In this document: in pieces, positions 1-5,170 of the stretch
How the letters are laid out: each line of letters starts with the position of its first letter
Position numbering within the stretch: the first letter of the stretch is position 1
Origin: Rhodospirillaceae bacterium
GTDB taxonomy: Bacteria; Pseudomonadota; Alphaproteobacteria; UBA11073
NCBI GenBank assembly: GCA_003536545.1
Contig: DPZW01000063.1
Span: 579-6,204 of the forward strand
Direction of reading: 5' to 3'
DNA: 5,626 nt
Made by a program: the position numbers and the translations under genes
Notes under the pieces: model-generated
The model's input: the letters and a program-made list of their open reading frames with translations, nothing else
What the model was told of the DNA's origin: nothing
Database searches by the model: none

Positions 1-720
1 CGCATGGACCCCGATGTGCCGCTGGTGGTGCCGGAAGTAAATCCCGATGCCCTTAAAGGCTTCGCAAAAAAACGCATTGTCGCCACGCCCAACTGTTCGA
101 CCACGCAAATGGTATTGGCGCTCAAGCCATTGCATGACGCGGCGAAAATCAAACGCGTGGTGGTATCCACCTATCAATCGGTTTCCGGCGGGGGCAAGGA
201 TGCAATGGATGAATTATTTAATCAGACACGCGCGGTCTTTGTGAATGATCCCATCGAAATTGAATTTTTCACCAAACAGATTGCCTTTAACCTGATCCCG
301 CAGATCGATAGTTTCATGGATGACGGCTATACCAAGGAAGAATGGAAAATGGCGGCGGAGACCAAAAAAATCATGGATCCGTCGATCAAAGTCTCCGCCA
401 CCTGCGTGCGCGTGCCGGTATTTATTGGTCATTCTGAATCCATCTGGGTAGAATTTGAAAATGAACTGGATGAACGCGATGCACGCAAAATCCTTTCTAA
501 GGCACCCGGCATCGCCGTCGTTGATCACCGCGAACCGGGCGGTTACGTCACGCCGGTCGAAGGCGCAGGTGAAGACCTGACCTATATTTCGCGCATCCGC
601 CAGGATCATACGGTGGAGCATGGCCTGACCTTCTGGTGCGTCTCGGATAACCTCAGGAAAGGGGCGGCATTGAATGCCGTGCAGATCGCGGAAACCATGA
701 TTAAAATGGGATTGGTGTGA
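1..720 (+). CDS. asd: Aspartate-semialdehyde dehydrogenase, 3' part (5' end outside window)
   Basis: Makes L-aspartate 4-semialdehyde by NADPH-dependent reduction of L-aspartyl-4-phosphate, the branch-point step toward lysine/diaminopimelate, threonine and methionine; cytosolic. The frame is open from base 1, where CGC reads as Arg just before MDPDVPLVVPEVNP. That is an internal family motif, so the ATG at 4 is not the true start. Counting that Met as 1, the catalytic cysteine is C31 in the PNCSTTQ motif (codon 94-96). Q58 in TYQSVSGGG and the pair R136/H143 in TCVRVPVFIGHSES match the substrate-binding Arg and active-site His of the family. The N-terminal NADP-binding Rossmann segment, roughly 100 residues, is missing because of the window edge. 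The end is normal, closing with the dimer/C-terminal region LRKGAALNAVQIAE. The TGA stop overlaps the next gene by four bases, so the two are probably co-transcribed. Identification is by recognised motifs, not a search. Confidence 0.97.
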   Translation, partial: RMDPDVPLVVPEVNPDALKGFAKKRIVATPNCSTTQMVLALKPLHDAAKIKRVVVSTYQSVSGGGKDAMDELFNQTRAVFVNDPIEIEFFTKQIAFNLIPQIDSFMDDGYTKEEWKMAAETKKIMDPSIKVSATCVRVPVFIGHSESIWVEFENELDERDARKILSKAPGIAVVDHREPGGYVTPVEGAGEDLTYISRIRQDHTVEHGLTFWCVSDNLRKGAALNAVQIAETMIKMGLV

Positions 721-1163
721 TCCGCTGGGAAATTCTTTCTTTCACTGAACTCAGCCCGTGCCAGCTTTATGACATCCTGCAATTGCGCGCCGCAATTTTT
801 GTGGTGGAACAAAAATGCACCTATCAGGATGTGGATGGTTATGACCTAAATGCCTTTCATGTTCTGGGCTGGGATAGTGAAGTGCTGGTCGCCTATGCGC
901 GCATCTTGCCGCCCCATTCCAAATATCCGCAATGTTCCATCGGCCGCGTGGCGGTGGCAGAAACTCACCGCGGCAAAGGCCTCGCGCGAGAATGCATGCA
1001 GCGCGCGCTGGATGCAGCCCTACGGCAATACCCCGGCCAGCCCATCCTGGCGCAGAGCCAGTGTTATCTTGAAAAATTCTATCAAAGCTTTGGTTTTACC
1101 GCCGTGAGCGAACCCTATGATGATGACGGTATCCCGCATATCGATATGATCCGGCAAAACTAA
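717..1163 (+). CDS. elaA: ElaA-type GNAT N-acetyltransferase
   Basis: A 148-residue acetyltransferase of the GCN5-related (GNAT) superfamily, ElaA subgroup, expected to transfer acetyl from acetyl-CoA; the physiological acceptor of ElaA proteins is not established. Visible signatures are LYDILQLRAAIFVVEQ with the following YQDVDGYD near residues 18-43, and the GNAT acetyl-CoA loop IGRVAVAETHRGKGLA at 75-90 with R85-G-K-G-L-A. The C-terminal FYQSFGF (121-127) and DDGIPHIDM (136-144) are typical of ElaA. Length matches the family (about 150). The start is GTG at 717: no ATG in this frame lies nearby, and the translation begins in register with the family N-terminus. GTGA is shared with the asd stop, an arrangement typical of translational coupling. 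Only a weak GGGA sits upstream, which fits reinitiation by ribosomes leaving asd. Confidence 0.9.
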   Translation: MIRWEILSFTELSPCQLYDILQLRAAIFVVEQKCTYQDVDGYDLNAFHVLGWDSEVLVAYARILPPHSKYPQCSIGRVAVAETHRGKGLARECMQRALDAALRQYPGQPILAQSQCYLEKFYQSFGFTAVSEPYDDDGIPHIDMIRQN

Positions 1164-1178
1164 ACATAACTTCATCAA

Positions 1179-1202
1179 ATTTCCCCGGGGAGAAATCTTT
1201 TT
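1179..1202 (+). terminator. Possible weak intrinsic terminator after asd-elaA
   Basis: ATTTCC and GGAGAAAT can pair around a CCGG loop, with one bulged A, and are followed directly by CTTTTT (1197-1202). It starts 16 bases after the elaA stop, where the operon should end. The stem is short and mostly A-U, so strength is doubtful. The centre is the self-complementary CCCCGGGG, which could instead be a binding site. Confidence 0.35.
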
Positions 1203-1219
1203 ACCACCGTTATCCGATT

Positions 1220-1226
1220 GGGGAGA
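1220..1226 (+). promoter_or_regulatory. Shine-Dalgarno of the small secreted protein
   Basis: GGGGAGA ends six bases before the ATG at 1233. This selects ATG 1233 over the in-frame TTG at 1218, which lies upstream of the ribosome-binding site. It also lets the signal peptide start properly, with Met-Asp-Phe-Arg-Lys before the hydrophobic core. The 9-mer GGGGAGAAA containing it also occurs 33 bp earlier at 1187-1195. Confidence 0.65.
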
Positions 1227-1232
1227 AAGCCA

Positions 1233-1700
1233 ATGGATTTCAGAAAAATCATTTTTGCCGCACTGGCGGTTATTTTATTTACTGCGCCTGCCTATGCAGA
1301 CCGCGATGATCGGCGCGGACATGACCGGCACCACAAGCGCAAACGCCACCATACCGTGATCGTGCGCCCCAATGTGATTTCGATCTGGCCGGGTTACCAT
1401 CATTCGTATTATCCATCCCACCGCCCGCGTCATACGCGGCATCCCAACGAAGTCAGCATGACCTGCGCGAACGGCAAAGAGGTCACGATCCGCGCCGCAG
1501 GCCTGTCAATTTACGATATGTTGAACAAAGCGGAAAATTATTGTGCACGCCAGCACGGCAATCTCTACCGCATCGATATTTTATCCGGGAACCGCTATTG
1601 CCGCGAATATCAGACCAGAACCACCATCGGCGGCCAGCGCGAACGCAGCTACGGCACCGCCTGCCTGCAACCTGATGGCAGCTGGGAGATTATGAATTAG
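1233..1700 (+). CDS. Secreted His-rich protein with 17-kDa surface-antigen-like C-terminal domain
   Basis: A 155-residue exported protein of unknown exact role. Residues 1-22 form a Sec signal peptide: DFRKK-like charged start, core IIFAALAVILF, and cleavage after AYA before D23. There is no lipobox cysteine, so it is probably periplasmic or secreted rather than a lipoprotein. Residues 23-70 are strongly basic and hold ten histidines (two HH pairs in DRHHKRKRHH, then GYHHSYY and SHRPRHTRH), compatible with metal or polyanion binding. Residues 74-155 are compact with four cysteines (C78, C104, C123, C144). The end, YCREYQTRTTIGG to YGTACLQPDGSWEI, closely resembles the C-terminus of the alphaproteobacterial/rickettsial 17-kDa surface antigen family. 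The glycine-zipper region usual in that family is absent here. C123 and C144 could form a disulfide. It stands alone between two putative terminators, suggesting a monocistronic unit. Function is inferred only at the domain level. Confidence 0.8.
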   Translation: MDFRKIIFAALAVILFTAPAYADRDDRRGHDRHHKRKRHHTVIVRPNVISIWPGYHHSYYPSHRPRHTRHPNEVSMTCANGKEVTIRAAGLSIYDMLNKAENYCARQHGNLYRIDILSGNRYCREYQTRTTIGGQRERSYGTACLQPDGSWEIMN

Positions 1701-1724
1701 ACTAAATCTCCCATAAATCTTTTT
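1683..1724 (+). terminator. Likely intrinsic terminator overlapping the end of the secreted-protein gene
   Basis: TGGGAGATT (1683-1691) and AATCTCCCA (1705-1713) are perfect 9-base complements around a 13-base loop that contains the TAG stop. A T-run (TTTTT, 1720-1724) follows after six bases. The left arm is the final Trp-Glu-Ile codons. The gap between stem and T-run makes it less than ideal. Confidence 0.5.
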
Positions 1725-1757
1725 ACTTTCAAACAGTCTGCGTGTTAGCTTTCCCCC

Positions 1758-3158
1758 ATGTTTTGGGAAGATAATCGCACACGAACAAAGAATTTTATGG
1801 CAGAATTGCGCGCAGCCGCAGTTGGCTGGCCTTCCCCTCTGTTTGAAGAAATGGCTGAATTTTATGCGCTCAGCCCCACCAGTTTATTCATCGATGGCAA
1901 ATTGGGTGACCAGCGGATCGGCCAGACAGCTGAAAATAAATCCGCAAAGGCATTTGAGGATTTTCTGACCAAACGGCTTCGGGATGACCTGCGCCGGATA
2001 GAACAGATTAGCGGAATTCCTGCGGGCTCTCTGGATTTTCATTTCACACAGGATATCCGGATGCGGACCGTTATGTTCACAGCAGCAACCGAAGCCGTGT
2101 CGCACAGTGTGCAGACCACTTATGGCGAGGTCGAAATCCCACAGAGCTGTAATCTCTTTATCGCGCGGCTCAATGGATTGCCAAAAGATTCCCAGGACAT
2201 CATGGCGGAAAATCTGGGTTACTTTGGTGTCCGGACACGGCCATTCGCCTTCCGCTCTACGCTAACCCTCGCAGAAGAAACCAGTTTTGAGTTTTTTCAT
2301 GAAGCAACGCATTTTTGCCAAATCGCCATGATGCAGGAGCCCGGGCAAAGTGATGCGCGCGCAAAATTTATTTATAACCACCAACTGCGTGAAGTCATGG
2401 CAGACACAGGTAGCATTTTATTCATTCTGCGTGAAGGCTTATTGCATTCTCCTGAAAAATCATGGGATGAAATTGTGCACAAAGCGGTGCGCATTGTTCA
2501 GGCTCATATGGATTACCGTGAGATTTCCAATACGAACCAATTAAGATTTAATCATGCTGAAACCACACCCTACGCTCCTTCATCCCCGATATTGGCAAGT
2601 CTGCTGGACAGGCTTCAGGATCATGATAGTGCCCTTGAATTGCTGGAGCAGCTAAAGGATGCGTCCGTAATGGATGTGGCAAAACTCGCCTGTGCCATCA
2701 CAGATACATTTTTTGATCAGCCAGGCTGGTTAAATGAATACAACACAGGCATCCGTCGGCGCGCGAAATTGCTGAATGCGTCATCAACCCCGGATAACGC
2801 CGCAGAATTGGCAGAGTTTAACCAGATGCTTGATCGCCATGTCATTCGTGATGCAGCCGAAGCACGCCGCGCATTTGCAGAATCCATTCAGGCGGCGTGG
2901 CAGACGCACACAGCACCTCAAGATCGGAATTATTATTTCTTCCAGAAATGTTTTACGCTGGCACAGACATTAAGCCTGACCGGACTCTATGATTATAGCC
3001 GCCGGGATGATGTTAATAGGTTCATAAAATTTATTCGGTCGGATTCAAACCGCCAGGACTGGCCGGAATTTGCCAGATTTCAGGCGGACGGCATTTTATC
3101 TATCGCCAGCGATCGCTTTAAACCAACCCAGCGGCGTGATATTGGATTGAGAATTTAA
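1758..3158 (+). CDS. Uncharacterised protein with HEATH/REVMAD putative zinc-metallopeptidase motifs
   Basis: A 466-residue protein that I do not recognise as a named family. It has no signal peptide or membrane segment, so it is probably cytosolic, and it looks largely helical. The notable feature is FEFFHEATHFCQ (HEATH at 181-185), which fits the HExxH zinc/catalytic motif. It is followed 27 residues later by REVMADTGS, where E212 could be the third zinc ligand and D216 a supporting residue, like the E-x-x-A-D of gluzincin peptidases such as M48. Before it, residues 100-180 hold beta-like stretches (TYGEVEIPQSCNLFIARL). After it, residues 280-455 appear alpha-helical with no clear repeat. 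The start ATG 1758 has no Shine-Dalgarno; the in-frame ATG at 1797 (MAELRAAAVGW) is an alternative. The gene stands alone, 57 bp after the previous gene and 42 bp before surf1. Protease activity is inference from two motifs; an inactive or structural role is possible. Confidence 0.85.
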   Translation: MFWEDNRTRTKNFMAELRAAAVGWPSPLFEEMAEFYALSPTSLFIDGKLGDQRIGQTAENKSAKAFEDFLTKRLRDDLRRIEQISGIPAGSLDFHFTQDIRMRTVMFTAATEAVSHSVQTTYGEVEIPQSCNLFIARLNGLPKDSQDIMAENLGYFGVRTRPFAFRSTLTLAEETSFEFFHEATHFCQIAMMQEPGQSDARAKFIYNHQLREVMADTGSILFILREGLLHSPEKSWDEIVHKAVRIVQAHMDYREISNTNQLRFNHAETTPYAPSSPILASLLDRLQDHDSALELLEQLKDASVMDVAKLACAITDTFFDQPGWLNEYNTGIRRRAKLLNASSTPDNAAELAEFNQMLDRHVIRDAAEARRAFAESIQAAWQTHTAPQDRNYYFFQKCFTLAQTLSLTGLYDYSRRDDVNRFIKFIRSDSNRQDWPEFARFQADGILSIASDRFKPTQRRDIGLRI

Positions 3159-3186
3159 CAGCCTGTCTTTTTTTGCCTTTTGACTG

Positions 3187-3195
3187 TGTTATGAT
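3187..3195 (+). promoter_or_regulatory. Extended -10 promoter element immediately before surf1
   Basis: TGTTATGAT matches the extended -10 consensus TGnTATAAT with one mismatch. Transcription would begin about 6-8 bases downstream, at or next to the ATG at 3201, giving a leaderless or nearly leaderless mRNA. No good -35 lies at 16-18 bp, which an extended -10 can tolerate. No Shine-Dalgarno lies before the ATG, consistent with this reading. Confidence 0.45.
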
Positions 3196-3200
3196 GCGCA

Positions 3201-3911
3201 ATGCGCAGCAAAAATTTTATTTTCCACACGATTATTCTGGGCACCATTATCGGTGTGTTTTCGCTGGGCGTCTGGCAATTACAGCGGCGCGAGTGGAAGC
3301 ATGCATTGATCAACACATTGCAGGTACGATTGTCTGAGAGCCCCATCAGTCTGCCGCCGGGTGCCGGAGAAGATTTTCATTGGCGGCGCGTTTTAATGGC
3401 AGGCAGGCTGGATTTGGCGCGCAGTATTTATATCCCGCGCTATGCGCCTGAACATACAGGCTTCAAACAATGGGGTTATGAACTCTATGCGCCCTTTACG
3501 CGCAGCAACGGCGAGACCTATGTATTTCGTTATGGCTGGACTCCCCAGAAACTGCCGCAAGATGAGTTGCGGGTGTCTGAGCGGATAATAGATGCATATG
3601 TGCGCCCTTTTTCCGATTCCGGATTCCGCTGGATAAAAAATCAGCCCGATGAAAATAAATGGGCCTATGCCAGCCCTGAAATTTATCAATTCTTTGGCGT
3701 GGCAGAACAGGAATTTTTTTTAGACAACAATTTGGTTTCCAGCCTGCCCGACATCAAAAAAAGTGATGAATTCCGGCAGGAGCCTTTGGCGATGTGGCGC
3801 GCGCCCGAACTGGCAGACAATCACCTGCAATACGCCATCACCTGGTTTGCCCTTGCAGGCGTGCTGTCGGCTCTCTATCTATATAAAATACACCATGGCA
3901 AAAGAAACTGA
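3201..3911 (+). CDS. SURF1-family cytochrome oxidase assembly protein
   Basis: A 236-residue inner-membrane protein of the SURF1/Shy1 family, which helps assemble haem-copper cytochrome c oxidase, probably at haem a insertion into subunit I. The topology is the family's two-helix one: TM1 at about residues 6-25 (IIGVFSLGVW), then a periplasmic domain, then TM2 at about 211-228. Signatures are LGVWQLQRREWK just after TM1, WGYELYAPF near 91-99, and DNHLQYAITWFALA leading into TM2. The usual RGWVP is RYGWTP here. ATG 3201 is the only sensible start, since an in-frame TGA lies at 3192-3194. There is no Shine-Dalgarno. In many relatives this gene sits beside the oxidase subunits; here no cox gene is visible, so any local oxidase operon must be elsewhere. 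It overlaps the next gene by 17 bases. Confidence 0.92.
   Translation: MRSKNFIFHTIILGTIIGVFSLGVWQLQRREWKHALINTLQVRLSESPISLPPGAGEDFHWRRVLMAGRLDLARSIYIPRYAPEHTGFKQWGYELYAPFTRSNGETYVFRYGWTPQKLPQDELRVSERIIDAYVRPFSDSGFRWIKNQPDENKWAYASPEIYQFFGVAEQEFFLDNNLVSSLPDIKKSDEFRQEPLAMWRAPELADNHLQYAITWFALAGVLSALYLYKIHHGKRN
3882..3889 (+). promoter_or_regulatory. Possible -10 element for the YqgE/AlgH gene, inside surf1
   Basis: TATAAAAT lies in the last codons of surf1 and ends six bases before the ATG at 3895. A start site 7 bases downstream of TATAAA would fall at the ATG. There is no matching -35 and no Shine-Dalgarno. An A/T run inside Tyr-Lys-Ile codons could arise by chance, so this is tentative. Confidence 0.3.
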
Positions 3912-4464
3912 ATCCCTGCGCGGTCAATTGCTGATCGCCATGCCCGGCATGCCCGATCCGCGTTTTTCCGGCACCGTGATGCTGATTTGTTATCACAACA
4001 AAGACGGCGCGATGGGCCTTGTGCTGAATCGCCTGGTCGGAACACTGCGGATTGATCAGGTATTGGATGAATTAAAATCTGATATTCGCCTGCCCGAAGA
4101 ATTGCTCCGCGTGCATCTGGGCGGGCCGGTGTCAACACAGCGGGGTTTTATCCTGCATGGCGGTGAGCTCAAACATAGCGACAGCCATATCGTGACCGAT
4201 GACATTTCCCTCAATGCCACAACCGAAGCTCTGGAAAATCTGGTCGCGCGCGGCGGGATGATTCCCTGGCGGTTTGCGCTGGGCTGTGCGTCCTGGACAT
4301 CAGGTCAACTGGAAGAAGAGATCCGTGAGGGGGCATGGCTCACTGCGCCTGCGCGCCGCGAATTGATTTTCAAAAAAGAACTGCCCCTGATGTGGAAAGC
4401 CAGTCTGATCGAAGCCGGGATCAGTAATCCTGAAATGCTGGTGGCTGAAACAGGAAATGCCTAG
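3895..4464 (+). CDS. YqgE/AlgH (UPF0301) family protein
   Basis: A 189-residue cytosolic protein of the YqgE/AlgH family. AlgH was first named as a regulator of alginate synthesis in Pseudomonas, but the biochemical role of the family is unsettled. Signatures are GQLLIAMPGMPDPRFSGTV (10-28), then HNKDGAMGLVLNR (34-46), LGGPVSTQRGFILH (75-88), and a C-terminal GCASWTSGQLEEEI (130-143) followed by AWL. Length matches the family (about 185-190). The start at 3895 is chosen because the GQLLIAMPGM block normally begins about ten residues in. The frame stays open upstream to 3763, but that extension lies wholly within surf1 and matches nothing in the family. The 17-base overlap with surf1 suggests co-transcription with coupling, or an internal promoter, since no ribosome-binding site is seen. 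Confidence 0.93.
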   Translation: MAKETESLRGQLLIAMPGMPDPRFSGTVMLICYHNKDGAMGLVLNRLVGTLRIDQVLDELKSDIRLPEELLRVHLGGPVSTQRGFILHGGELKHSDSHIVTDDISLNATTEALENLVARGGMIPWRFALGCASWTSGQLEEEIREGAWLTAPARRELIFKKELPLMWKASLIEAGISNPEMLVAETGNA

Positions 4465-4472
4465 GGCGCAAG

Positions 4473-4501
4473 AAAAAGGGGCCTTCTGGCCCCTGATTTT
4501 T
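4473..4501. terminator. Bidirectional intrinsic terminator between convergent algH-family gene and gcrA
   Basis: AGGGGCC (4477-4483) and GGCCCCT (4488-4494) form a perfect 7-bp G+C-rich stem around a TTCT loop. An A-run lies on the left and a T-run (4497-4501) on the right. Read on the minus strand the T-run follows the stem directly (TTTTTCTT), making it strongest for gcrA. On the plus strand a GA separates the stem from TTTTT. It sits between two convergent stop codons, as expected. Confidence 0.88.
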
Positions 4502-4520
4502 ATGACTTAAAGTATCTCGT

Positions 4521-5000
4521 TTACCAGTTTGCTGCGTCCGAATTGGGTTTTTCCGCAGGGGGGCGCGCTTCATCACGGCGTTGTGGCACCTGATAAGCCA
4601 CCGCACAATGATATTCGCAATAAGACATGCCTTCCATGCGCTCTGTGCCGCAGAAGTGGAAATCACGGGTCCTTGGGTCACCCAGGGGCCATTTGCAATG
4701 TTTATCGGACAGTTCCTCAAGAGAAACCGCGTTTTCTGAACGCTCCACCGGCTCGATATAGCGCGGCCGGATCTGGGCGCGCGGTGGGCGCGGCGAAGAA
4801 ACGCGGGAAACCAGACGCATGCCGCCTTTTGACCCGCCGCCGCCTTTGCGGGTGGCGCGGCCAGAGAGACCGAGGCGATGCGCCTTGCCAATAACTGCGT
4901 TACGTGTGGTTGAACCGATTTCTGCTGCGATACGGCTTGCTGATAAACCTGCATTCCATAATTCGCGTAATTGAGTTTCCCGCTCGGGCGTCCAGCTCAT
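4521..5000 (-). CDS. gcrA: GcrA cell-cycle transcriptional regulator
   Basis: A 159-residue transcription factor that in Caulobacter binds the housekeeping sigma factor and activates promoters carrying CcrM-methylated GANTC sites, tying gene expression to chromosome replication. The N-terminal helix-turn-helix DNA-binding domain is clear: MSWTPERETQLRELW (1-15), GLSASRIAAEIG (18-29), then TRNAVIGKAHRLGLSGR (32-48). A basic Gly/Pro-rich linker follows (about 49-85). The C-terminal sigma-interacting region shows CKWPLGDP (102-109), FHFCG (114-118) and YCEYHCAVAY (127-136). Its four cysteines (102, 117, 128, 132) are suggestive of metal binding, though that is inference. Slightly shorter than Caulobacter GcrA, mainly in the linker. 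Start ATG 5000 has AGGAG ten bases upstream and gives the standard N-terminus. Upstream DNA holds two GANTC sites. Confidence 0.96.
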   Translation of the reverse strand: MSWTPERETQLRELWNAGLSASRIAAEIGSTTRNAVIGKAHRLGLSGRATRKGGGGSKGGMRLVSRVSSPRPPRAQIRPRYIEPVERSENAVSLEELSDKHCKWPLGDPRTRDFHFCGTERMEGMSYCEYHCAVAYQVPQRRDEARPPAEKPNSDAANW

Positions 5001-5010
5001 GAACTCGTAT

Positions 5011-5015
5011 CTCCT
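5011..5015 (-). promoter_or_regulatory. Shine-Dalgarno of gcrA
   Basis: On the minus strand AGGAG lies ten bases before the ATG at 5000, a slightly long spacing. It falls in the loop of a possible 5-bp hairpin between GAACT (5018-5022) and AGTTC (5001-5005), so access might depend on RNA folding. Confidence 0.6.
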
Positions 5016-5091
5016 AAAGTTCTTTTAGTCAGAACAAACTGACAAACACAATATCTTTGGTCTCATCAGTAACAAGCCACAAGATGTAGCC

Positions 5092-5103
5092 GATTCCAGA
5101 ATC
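5092..5103. promoter_or_regulatory. Paired GANTC (CcrM-type methylation) sites upstream of gcrA
   Basis: GATTC (5092-5096) and GAATC (5099-5103) are back-to-back with a two-base centre, forming an inverted repeat 92-103 bases upstream of the gcrA start codon. GANTC is the recognition sequence of the alphaproteobacterial CcrM methyltransferase, and GcrA prefers promoters with methylated GANTC. The location suggests a control site, possibly autoregulatory. No confident -10/-35 pair could be placed around it. Confidence 0.5.
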
Positions 5104-5117
5104 ACTTGATAGGGGGG

Positions 5118-5137
5118 AGATGAAAATTTTTTCATCT
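5118..5137. repeat. Inverted repeat in the apt-gcrA intergenic gap
   Basis: AGATGAAAA (5118-5126) and TTTTCATCT (5129-5137) are perfect 9-base inverted copies separated by TT. It lies 34 bases past the apt stop. There is no T-run after it on the minus strand, so it is not a standard terminator. It could be an operator for a dimeric regulator, or an RNA 3'-end hairpin. Confidence 0.5.
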
Positions 5138-5170
5138 TGACCATCATTTTTTTCGCCGAGCCAAATTGCA

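Noticed and set aside
214..621. 135-residue minus-strand open frame inside asd
   Set aside because: It is antisense to the conserved asd catalytic region and shows no independent motif or ribosome-binding site.
1218..1232. TTG start at 1218 for the secreted protein
   Set aside because: The Shine-Dalgarno GGGGAGA lies inside this extension and points to ATG 1233, which also gives a proper signal peptide.
3159..3180. T-rich stretch after the HEATH gene as a terminator
   Set aside because: There is a run of seven T, but the preceding ACAGCCTGT can form only a three-base stem, too little for an intrinsic terminator.
3763..3894. Upstream extension of the YqgE/AlgH gene to an ATG at 3763
   Set aside because: The added 44 residues lie entirely within surf1, do not resemble the family N-terminus, and the standard start at 3895 gives the normal family length.
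4529..4894. 121-residue plus-strand open frame opposite gcrA
   Set aside because: It is antisense to well-conserved GcrA domains and has no family-like motif; Arg/Gly/Ala-rich composition is typical of the shadow of a GC-rich gene.
4421..4954. 177-residue minus-strand open frame overlapping gcrA and the terminator
   Set aside because: It is out of frame with gcrA, which is unmistakable; the translation is low-complexity and runs through the terminator hairpin into the neighbouring gene.
5001..5170. CtrA or DnaA boxes upstream of gcrA
   Set aside because: I looked for TTAA-N7-TTAA and TTATNCACA-type sequences because both regulators control gcrA in Caulobacter, and saw neither.
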